Assembly: GCA_015179045.1 (NCBI GenBank)
Contig: WHUZ01000187.1
Coordinates: forward strand, 1 to 41,521
Origin: Kalaharituber pfeilii
Taxonomy: Eukaryota > Ascomycota > Pezizomycetes > Pezizales > Pezizaceae
Reading direction: 5' to 3'
Length of the DNA: 41,521 nt
Shown: in pieces, positions 30,997 to 39,434 of the stretch
Layout: every line of letters begins with the position of its first letter
How positions within the stretch are numbered: position 1 is the first letter of the stretch
Notes under the pieces: generated by a model
Seen by the model: the letters and a program-made list of their open reading frames with translations, nothing else
Databases searched by the model: none
What the model was told of the DNA's origin: nothing
Translations under genes and position numbers: made by a program

Positions 30997-31064
30997 GTTG
31001 ACAGTGCCGGAATTACCCCTCATCGAATTCAGCTGCTGACGCACTGAGAACGTGTTATTTACAG

Positions 31065-31990
31065 CTCAACGTAACAGGTATGGCAGGCCCTCTCGGCGGC
31101 GTGATCTGCTGCAGAATGAGCACTGTTAACAGGTATGGCAGCCCCTCTCGCCGGCGCGCGATATGGCAACAGGAGCTCAACTTAATAGGTATGGCAGGCC
31201 CTCTCGATGGCGCTCGATATACTACAGAATGAGCTCTGTTAGCAGGTATGGCAGCCCCTCTCGCCGGCACGTGATATGGCAACATGAGCTCAGCTCAACA
31301 GGTATGGCAGGCCCTCTCGACAGCGCTCGATATGAGCTCTGTTAACAGGTATGGCAGGCCCTCTCGACGGTGCGTGATATGGTAACATGAGCTCAATTAA
31401 TAGGTATGGCAGGTCCCTCTCGACGGCGCGACATGCTGCAGAACAAGGTCTTTTAACAGGTATGGCAGGCCCCTCTCGCTGGTGCAATATGCTACAGAAT
31501 GAGCCCTATTGACAGGTACGGAAGGTCCCACTCGTGGCGTGCGATATGCTGCAGAATGAGCTCTCTTAACAGGTATGGTACGTCCCTCTCGATGGCGCGA
31601 TGTGCTGCAGAACAAGGTCTTTTAACAGGTACGGCAGGCTCCTTTCAACAGCGCGCGATATGCTGCAGAAGATCTTTTAACAGGTATGGCAGGCCCCTTT
31701 CACTGACGCGATATGCTACAGAATGAGCCTTATTGACAGGTATGGCAGGTTCCACTCGTGGTGCGCGATATACTACAGCATGAGCTCTGTTAACAGGTAT
31801 GGCAGGCCCTTTCGACGGCGCGCGATACGGCAATATGAGCTCAATTGACAGGTATGACAGGTCCCTCTCGATGGCGCGATATGCTGCAGAAGGAGTACTA
31901 TTAACAGGTATGGCAGGCCCTCTCAACGACGCGCGATATGCTGCAGAATGTGCTCTGTTAAGAGGTATCGAGATACACTACACCAGCAGA
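31065..31990 (-). repeat. 57-60-bp satellite S60, inverted array
   Basis: About 15 units of the same satellite as 27915-28975 but on the opposite strand ('aacaggtatggcaggccctc', 'gcgatatgctgcagaatgag'). It includes alternating unit subtypes, with or without 'ggcaacatgagctcaa'. 'ctgcag' at the unit centre and near-palindromic 'gagctctgttaacag' occur repeatedly. Confidence 0.87.
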
Positions 31991-33053
31991 ATTTGACAGG
32001 TACGGCAGGCTGTTGCAGCGAGGTGTGGCAAAACAGGCTATATTACATGGGGAGGCTAGAGCCGTGGGATAATAGATAATGGTACAGCATGCTGAGATGA
32101 TGAAAGAGCACCTATATATAGATCACGATAGCTAGAAATACATAATCAGTTCTCAAAATGAGCGTGGCATTTACAGTAACTAGCACTGTCATGATTACTT
32201 TGGTAGCCAGCCTATCTACAGTAGATAGCCTTACATTTGTATAGGTCCCTATACCGAAGTTGAGAGCAAGCATGCCGTGATATTGAAAGGTATTATTAAG
32301 TGTACCTTAGGCGCATTAGTAGGCAGTGAATTTGGTTGCGCCAGGGGCAGTAGGGCGTAGTGAGTGGGCGCATCATGTGTGGAGGGGCACAATGCAATTT
32401 CTTAAATATGCCAGGCGCTCTGGGGCACGATGCAATTTGTTAATTACGCCGGGCACTCTGGAGTGGAAGGTTAAGTTTCTAAATACGCCTGAGGCGCTGA
32501 GGGCACTCAGGGCGATTGCTGCACCCAGGGCGGGTTGGTTGCGCCTAGCCAAAAAATTATTTTTGCTGATGAGCTGACCCTGACACCCTTACAATTCACC
32601 ACACTCCTTCTAGCACTCCGATATATATCCCTACACCTGTGAGCACGCTTAAGTGACATGACCGCCAGCATCTTGGTCATCGCTTAACAGCCCGAATGTG
32701 AAGAACCTGCCAGAACCTGCTAAAAGAACTCGGATCCCCAGAACCCGGCAGAAAGCTGCAGAACTCGGCGGAAAGCTGTAGAAGCTGCTGGAAGCTATAG
32801 AACCTGCCGGAAAGGCGTAGAATCAGCTGGAAACAGGTATCGGTGAGCTTATTCCCGGGTATTCTTGATGCTTCTACCTGCTTCCAGTCATTTCCCTGGC
32901 CATACATGTACTTCCTGCCATTTCCTTTGTTTTCCATGTACTTCTAGTTGCTTCTCGGTTTTCTATGTTCTTCGTTTGTTTGCATGTTTGCTAGTTTGCC
33001 TAGATTTTCTACCGAGGGTTTTCTATAAAGAGGCACTCCTCCCTCCTTCCTCC
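31991..33053. other. Gene-free stretch with weak repeats
   Basis: At 32330-32545, 'acgccgggc.ctctgg' words repeat three times. At 32690-32850, degenerate 'gaactcggcggaaagctgt' words repeat with a period near 21 bp. No protein-like ORF. Confidence 0.5.
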
Positions 33054-33133
33054 TCCCTCTTGCTTCCTCGCCATAGCCTATAGAGCGGCATGCGAGTAAT
33101 GGAATAAAAAAAAAAAAAAATCCCTCTTGCTTC
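33054..33133 (+). mobile_element. 54-bp tail-only LINE insertion with perfect 13-bp TSD
   Basis: TSD tccctcttgcttc at 33054-33066 and 33121-33133. The insert is 33067-33120: 'ctcgccatagcctataga', 'gcggcatgcgagtaatgg', 'aat' and poly(A). Its 5' boundary falls at the same element position as the insertion at 30739. Confidence 0.9.
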
Positions 33134-33299
33134 TCCACACGACAACTTGTATTCTACCTAAGTTGTATCTTTGGCTTTTAATACATCTACCTCTCGATAT
33201 CATATAGCTCCAACCGGCTCTGCCTCCACCTCCACTGCGACATGGCTTCAATGCCCGCCGCCCACCCCATACCCAGATCTTGTACATTGACCTGGACCC

Positions 33300-33875
33300 G
33301 TTCATTACACCATTGCGCTGGGAAACTGCGATGCCATTGCCCTGCTGCCATTGTGTGGCTGCAAAGGTATACTGCAAAGAGGTACAGCCATTAGGGTTAT
33401 GGGCATGAGGAGCTAGGCTCCGGTAGGCGTGGGAAGGTGCTGGGTGTCACGGCTATAGAGAAGTGTATACGGTGGGCCGAAATGGCTACCGAGGTGGATA
33501 TGCTGCAGGGCGAAATAGCTACGGAGGTGCATATACTGCGAGGCGGAATTAGTGATGGCCACGGAGGTGTATTTGCGGTGGGCCGAAATGTCTACATGGG
33601 TGTATATATGATGGGCCTCAGTCGCTATGGCGGTGTGTATACTGTGGGCCGGAATAGCCATAGAGGTGTATATGCTGCAGGCTGGAATGGCTATGGAGGT
33701 ATCTATGCTGTGGGCCAGAATGGATTTAGAGATTGATATGCTGTGGGCTAGAATGGCATTGGAGGTATAGATGCTATAGGCCAGAATTTTTACAGAGGTA
33801 TATGTGCTATGGGCCGGAATAGCTACGGAGGTATGTATGCTGTAGGGCGGAATGGACACATCGGTGTATACTAGG
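33300..33875 (+). repeat. Composite satellite: uninterrupted 33-bp array
   Basis: 24-bp-type words at 33310-33375, a unique linker ('ggagctaggctccggtagg'), then about thirteen 33-bp units to 33865. The same succession is split by a LINE at 24.64-24.78 / 26.67 kb, so this copy serves as an empty-site reference. Confidence 0.82.
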
Positions 33876-33889
33876 TAGTTTTATAGTCA

Positions 33890-34662
33890 ATTGCCATCGG
33901 GTTCGAGGTTGAGTTGGCGTACGCTAACTCAGCTGGCACCGGGTTCTCCAGCAAGTTGGCGTACACCAACTCAGTTGGCACTGACTCCTCTAGTGAGTTG
34001 GCGTACGCCTACTCAGCTGGCACTGGGTTCTCCAGTGAGTTGGCGTACGCCAACTCAGTTGGTACTGACTCCTCTAGTGAGTTGGCATACGCCAACTCAG
34101 CTAGTACTGGGCTGGGTCCTCCAGTGAGTTAGCGTACGCTAACTCAGCTGGCACCGGGTTCTCCAGTGAGTTGGCGGATACCAACTCAGTTGGCACTGGG
34201 CTGGGTCCTCCAGTGAGTTGGCACTGACTCCTCTAGTGAGTTGGCGTACGCCTACTCAGCTGGCACTAGGTTCTCCAGTTAGTTGGCACTGACTCCCCCA
34301 GTGAGTTGGCGTATGCCTACTCAGCTGGCCCTGGGTTCTCCAGTGAGTTGGCGTACGCCTACTCAGTTAGTACTGGGTTCTCCAGTGAGTTGGCGTATGC
34401 TAACTCAGTTGGCACTGACTCCTCTAGTGAGTTGGCTTACGCCTACTCAGCTGGCACTAGGTTCTCCAGCGAGTTGGCACTAACTCCTCTAGTGAGTTGG
34501 TGTACACCTACTCAGCTGATACTGGGTTCTCCAGTGAGTTGGTGTACGCCCACTCAGCTGGCACTGACTCCTCTAGTGAGTTGGTGTACGCCAACTCAGT
34601 TGGCACTGACTCCTCTAGTGAGTTGGCGTACACCAACTCAGCTGGCACTGGGTCCTTCAGTA
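33890..34662. repeat. 42-bp satellite with a 20-22-bp perfect palindrome
   Basis: About 18 units, period 42 bp (for example starts at 33995 and 34037). Each unit is 'ctccagtgagttggcgtacg' plus 'ccaactcagctggcactggg' plus 'tt'. The best units contain GAGTTGGCGTACGCCAACTC (34037-34056), a perfect inverted palindrome, extended by T..A to 22 bp. The period is a multiple of three, so frames remain open (SSELAYANSAGTGF). Confidence 0.9.
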
Positions 34663-35188
34663 AGTTCACGTACGCGGGCGCTGGAGGAGAAAAGAAAGGG
34701 GCTATATGGGGGGGGCATAGTGATGGATTGGACAAGGAGGGCCGCAACGGCATTCACGAGATTGAGAACGGGAAAGGGGATGGGGAAGGAGTGGGAAGTC
34801 AGGATTGGGAAAGCGATAGAGGGGAGTGTATCTGGATGTGGAGAGAGGTAAACAGCGGACCACCTGGCGTTCAGGTGTGAGGAGGTAGAATACTTGGAAG
34901 GATAGGGAAGGTAGGAGGACATTGACCACAAGAAATGGATGATAGAGCAGGAGAATGGGGAGGGAACGAATTTTTCGTTTATGTGAAGGTGGCGGTAGAA
35001 GAAAGTTGTCGCCATTTTTATTGCCTCGTAGAGGTGGGGCGGGGAGGGGTCGGGTTTTCATTTGTAGGGATGGTGGTGGAAGAGCTAGGTAGATAAGCCT
35101 GCCTTCGGGCTTCGAGAGTTTAGACCTAGGGGCCCTGCCATAGCTTATAGCTGCAAGCGGGGTTACGTGAAATAAAAAAAAAAAAAAT
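34663..35188 (+). mobile_element. LINE family B: ORF2 terminus, 3' UTR, poly(A)
   Basis: Inserted in the 42-bp satellite. The ORF2 end includes 'WTRRAATAFTRLRTGKG' and 'SVSGCGER', a stop, then TADHLAFRCEEVEYLEG, a zinc-knuckle-like segment in which the first Cys of the family B pattern is Ser. The 3' UTR has 'tttagacctaggggccctgc', then the structured tail 'catagcttatagctgcaagc' and poly(A) of 14 nt. It parallels the copy at 28976-29420. The left boundary is placed where the satellite stops. Confidence 0.72.
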
Positions 35189-35249
35189 CCTCTACTGTTG
35201 AGTTTGTGAGCGCCCACTGGGTCCTCTACTGAGTGGGCCTCCACTGAGT

Positions 35250-35292
35250 TCTTTTTTTTTTTTTTTTTTTTTATATCATTTTTCTCGTACTC
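35250..35292 (-). mobile_element. Ultra-short LINE tail (about 40 bp)
   Basis: Poly(T) of about 23 nt followed by 'atatcatttttctcgtac'. On the minus strand this is the last 18 nt of the tail ('gtacgagaaaaatgatat', compare gcatgcgagtaatgaaat) plus poly(A). The flanks 'ctccactgagttc' and 'ctctactgagctt' may be the TSD, but the host is repetitive. Confidence 0.5.
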
Positions 35293-35339
35293 TACTGAGC
35301 TTGCAAATACCTACTCAATCTGCTGAGTATTTGCCGTTC

Positions 35340-35500
35340 CATAAAATGACCTATTTTCTACATGCGTGATGAGGGCAATTGCGATGTATTTGCTATAAAT
35401 CAAATTCAGTTCATTCTGCCACATCTCCCACTACCGAGGAAGGCCTACCATACCTGTAAAGTTGAGCTCACTCTGCCACACCTTGCAGCATAAAAAGGGG
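35340..35500. repeat. Mixed fragments of the 58-bp and S60 repeats
   Basis: One 58-bp-type piece ('catgcgtgatgagggcaatt') is followed by S60-type pieces ('aaggcctaccatacctgtaa', 'gttgagctcactctgcc'). Confidence 0.6.
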
Positions 35501-35754
35501 TCTGTTGATAGGAGTATGCAGTACTTCTGAGGCCATCTACGTCTGCCGCACTTGTTGCCTTTTTCATATCAAAGAACATTATGTAATTTTCACCGTGTCT
35601 TGCTAGTGAAGTCTAAGCTCAGGCCTGAGACCATGAAACATAAGTCTGGCAGTATTAACTAACAACCTGGAAATATACTGATCAATAGTTCATCACGCTC
35701 AATCTGGTTGCATTATTCTAGTATAGTTTTTGAGGCTGAACAGTATACCATAAC

Positions 35755-35885
35755 ATCTGACGGCTGGAGTGGCCCAAGCAACCAACAACTAGAGCCCCTC
35801 TGTTTTATTATTACTAGCGTGATCCGACGGCTGGAGTGGCCCAAGCAACTACCAACTGGAGCCCCTTTATTTTATCCTTACTCAT
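35755..35885. repeat. Tandem duplication of ~67 bp
   Basis: 'gacggctggagtggcccaag' through 'ttattattactagcgtgatc' is duplicated once with a few changes. No coding function apparent. Confidence 0.65.
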
Positions 35886-35949
35886 GTGCCACTATGGCGA
35901 GATTTACAATAATGTAAACTTCATCTCAATTCAGCATTGTACTAAGGAG

Positions 35950-36345
35950 GTACCATATATATACTGCAATATTGCCAAATTGAGATAATTATCCGCTGTA
36001 AGAGCACTAGATATATTTGGCCAATTGTGCATATATCAAGTATATTAAGCATGCGTATCTGAAAAAGAACTCACTTTCCCCAACCCGGAGTAGAAATTCA
36101 CTCTCTGACCATGTGACTAAGATATTAGGCATATTGAGTATATTGAACGTCTTACACATATTGGCAACATGGATTAGATATTGAGAATATATTACTATAT
36201 ACATGAGATATTGTGTATAATTATACATTGGACTACGTGAATGAGATATTAGGTATATTACACATGTTGATTGTATGCGTAAGATATGGAACATGTTGAA
36301 CGTATAGTATATAATGAGTGCATGCATGAGATGTTAGATATATTT
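35950..36345 (-). repeat. Dispersed repeat family D1, inverted copy
   Basis: Contains 'caatattgccaaattgag', the reverse complement of 'ctcaatttggcaatat' at 116-131, then 'gatattaggcatattgag' words. It is in inverse orientation to the copies at 1-160 and 30120-30375. Confidence 0.55.
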
Positions 36346-36429
36346 AGTATGTTATGAGGTATCCGACATTTTTTCACATAACTCTACTTATAGCTATCCG
36401 GTATAGGAGGGGAGGTATCTAATGAAAAT

Positions 36430-37030
36430 AACCCAATCTCTATATACGCTTACAAGCACGACAAGAACATTTTTCATGCATTTACTATGCATAAAATGGT
36501 CTATCTTCCACATGCATAACAAGGGCATTAGCAACAAGGGCATTTGCGACGAAGAGATTAGCGACGAGGGCATTGGCAATGAGGGCATTGGCAACGAAGA
36601 GGCAAGTTGCAATGTATTTAACATGCATATGCTAAACATGCCCAATGAGGGGACTTTTAATGCATTTCACATGTACAAATGGTCTACTATATTTTTTACA
36701 TACGTGAGAAGCCCATTTGTGACGTTTTTAATATGCAGAGAATGATCCATTTTCTACACATATGAGTGGCGCATTTTTGACATATTTACTATGCAAAAAG
36801 CAACCTATTTTCCACATGTGTGACGAGGGTCTTTGTGACGTATTCACTATGCCCATTTGTAGTGTGTTTAACATGCACAAAATGACCCACTTTTTACATG
36901 CCCATATGTAACGTATTTAACTAATAAATGCCAAATAGCATATACATGCACTCAGGGTATGTTCAACACATTTAGTATGCCTATTTCAGAGGGCGAGGAG
37001 GCAATTTTCTAAGTAATATGCACAAAACGG
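36430..37030. repeat. 58-bp satellite family, degenerate block
   Basis: Contains 'tttactatgcataaaatggt', 'gcgacgagggcattggc' and related words, with local 12- to 18-bp reiterations at 36530-36600. Its last word ('cacaaaacggt') is cut by the MITE starting at 37032. Confidence 0.65.
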
Positions 37031-37031
37031 T

Positions 37032-37099
37032 CAGACAGAAAAATAAGTATTTAGACAGGTGATAAATACATATTTATGCCCCATGCAGTATTTGGCTAT
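37032..37099. mobile_element. MITE family M1, copy 3, truncated by the gypsy insertion
   Basis: Starts cagacagaaaaataagta and follows the M1 sequence through 'catatttatgccccatgca' to about 37094. It stops where the LTR begins. The rest of the MITE should lie beyond the right end of the gypsy element, outside this window. Confidence 0.8.
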
Positions 37100-37576
37100 T
37101 GTTACGACTAAGGTAAGACTTACGGGATACTGCTATGAGAAGCACCGCCAGTTCTGTATAAGCCGTGTGCTGAAGATGTAGCTGATCACTACTAGGCAAC
37201 ACATGGAACACTTTGGGCCCGAGAAACGGCGGTCGCGTACAGAAGTGTGTGTCAAGCAATAAGTCATACAGACTAGCAACTGCACATGGTTTATAAAGTA
37301 ATATGCGTACATGCATTAGGTGCTACTGACCTTCCTAATGCATGTTTCTACTACGTCTCCTTATCTACGTGTCTTATCTATATTCATCATGTCATTGTCA
37401 TATTATGTTGATAGCTTGGAAGTCTATATAAACGGGCTGAATAGATAGCTAGAAGAAATCGAGACACTAGCGGTGTTCTAAGTTGAACTCTCACTTAACG
37501 CTCTCGCGTAACCTTTTGCCATCCGCTTCGCTGCCTTCACACCGTAACCGTGAGCCCAGCGACGCCTACGCTAACA
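37100..37576 (+). repeat. 5' LTR of the gypsy element
   Basis: Begins TGTTACGACTAAGG and ends GCTAACA, giving the inverted pair TGTTA/TAACA, 477 bp. It contains a TATATAAA box. The ends are inferred from the motif and from the point where MITE sequence stops; the matching 3' LTR is not in the window. Confidence 0.68.
37425..37432 (+). promoter_or_regulatory. TATA box of the LTR promoter
   Basis: TATATAAA in the LTR, about 150 bp before its end. Transcription would start about 25-35 bp downstream, near 37455-37465, defining the U3/R border. Confidence 0.6.
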
Positions 37577-37578
37577 TT

Positions 37579-37589
37579 ACACCACTATT
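37579..37589 (+). other. Candidate primer-binding site (self-priming type)
   Basis: acaccactatt, 2 nt after the LTR end, can pair at 9 of 11 positions with tagcggtgt-containing sequence at 37464-37476, near the expected 5' end of the transcript. No CCA-type tRNA 3'-end complement (starting TGG) is present here. Tf1-type self-priming would explain this. Confidence 0.3.
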
Positions 37590-37626
37590 ACTACTTTTTT
37601 CTTTTCTTTCCTACACCCGATAAGCA

Positions 37627-39434
37627 ATGGAGCCCCAACGATCGCTCTTCCGACTCTCCCAGTACTCCAATCGCTCTCAGCATACACCTCAGGAGTCGAA
37701 AAGCAGGCACACCTCTGAGGAGGTAGAATCTGTGGAAACCGCACAGCCCCTCCTCACCAACGATGGCGAAGATGTCGCGATGTCTGGAGATGACCAACCA
37801 CGGCGAATTTCATATACAGCCCCACGCCAGATCGAAGGATGGGATTCCCCCCAAGTCAATACATCGTACAAGAGCAGTTCCTACCTGCGGGACTGCCACA
37901 GGTAGCACGCCTCCCCACATTTGCACAACCAACCCCACACACCTCACGTGTGAGCTCCCCGCTGTCAGAAGTATTTCCGTAAGGCAAATCCACACCACCA
38001 CCGAAGGTATCTAAAGGAAAGCAACGAGCACGCCCCTCCCCATCAGGGCCCAGTAGCCAGTTCATGAAAGCATTTGTGGAAGAAGCAAGCCCTGCGAAGG
38101 GAAGCTTAGAATAAAGAACAGAGCAGGCGAAATGCAGCACCGAGACAGCAATGACTGATACAGCTAACCTCCGAAATGAATGGTTACACACCAGGCAACA
38201 AGATATCGCAGACCTTAAGGAGCTGGTAAACATCAATTTCGAGACCCTCGTTGATCTAGTAGACAAACGATTCGAGGCTGAAGCTCAAGCCCAGAACGAT
38301 GGATTAGAAACGCTTAGAGCAGCAATGGCACAGAAAATAGGGACACAACTAACTACATTAATTACTCAAATGAATACATTAACCCAGCAGGTCGCTAGAG
38401 TCCTACAGCAACAGCAGAACCCTCCACCACCACCGAATAACCGAGGTCGGAGACCCTCACGCAGCCGCTCAGAGTCCTGCCGCCGCCATTGCCAGTCCCA
38501 CTCAAGGTCCCGCTCACCTCCACCCAAGGTAAAGCAGCCAAAATCGTTCACTGGAAGGCCTGAAGAACTGGAAGACTTCCTCTTCTCAATAAAGGAGTAT
38601 TTTGAGGTATGTAATGTTGAGAATAATAGAACTAAGAACAGAATGATTTCCTATTACTTGGAAGGGTCTGCAAAGACGTGGTGGAGGTGCCATCGTAATG
38701 CCGAATGGACCTGGGCGCAATGCGTTGAGCAATTCAAGAGGCAATACCAGGACAAACAAGACAAAGCCGAAAAGGCTCAAAAGATTCAGAACACTCACCA
38801 AACAAAGGACATACGCTCTTACCTCACTGACATCGACGAATGGAACTTTTCGGCAGGCTTAGACGATGAAGTCCTAATTGGCTTTGTTATGAAGAACGTT
38901 GATGCCGTAATTGCGAACCATATGGCAGGACACCCAGAGGCTATAACCAACTGGTCTCTGTGGAAGGAAACAGCCATCTCTATCACCACCTATGCCTCCG
39001 CCCGTACCTATACCTCCTCCAAACATGCCCATAAGCGCAAGCAATCTGACAGGAAAAGCACAAACACCACCTTACTTGCCCCCTCCAAACCAGTCTCGAG
39101 AGAGGGGTACACCTTCGACAACCCAAGGAACCACGACAATGTACCCGATAAGGTCAAACAACAGAGAAAGCTGGATGGTGTTTGTATCTGCTGTGTCTCC
39201 GATACACATGAAACCAGAGATTGTTGGAACGGATGGACCTATAAAGGAGGGAACACCAAGCCTAAACTAACAACGGCCGCTAAGGTAAAAAAGGAAAAAG
39301 GGGACGTCAAGGCTTTGGAGGATAGGGTACAACTCTCGAATAAGAAGAGGTAGACCAATGACCGAAAAACCGTCCGCATTACCAAACTTAACTCAGATAG
39401 TGAATCACTCCATAACGATTCGGGAAACGAGTGA
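37627..39434 (+). pseudogene. gag of the gypsy element
   Basis: ATG at 37627 opens a Ser/Pro/Gln-rich N-terminus. The frame shifts by one near the C6 run at 37847-37852. The protein then continues in the frame that runs to TGA 39432-39434, with stops at 37980-37982, 38112-38114 and 39351-39353. An intact 400-codon ORF spans 38151-39353. Its domains are a coiled-coil start, a Gln/Pro and Arg/Ser-rich linker, then a retrotransposon gag (capsid) domain ('MISYYLEGSAKTWW', 'WAQCVEQFKRQYQ', 'DIRSYLTDIDEWNF'). A zinc knuckle CICCVSDTHETRDC (C-x2-C-x4-H-x4-C) follows at about 39181-39222. Gag would form the virus-like particle and bind RNA through the knuckle. An open alternative frame at 38992-39270 is Pro-rich and may reflect compensating indels. 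Confidence 0.85.

Noticed and set aside
34306..34851. 181-codon forward ORF
   Set aside because: Chimeric: its first part is the 42-bp satellite and only the end (from about 34663) is LINE ORF2, so it is not a single gene.
34702..35244. 180-codon minus-strand ORF
   Set aside because: It is antisense to the LINE family B terminus and its poly(A), and has no domain.
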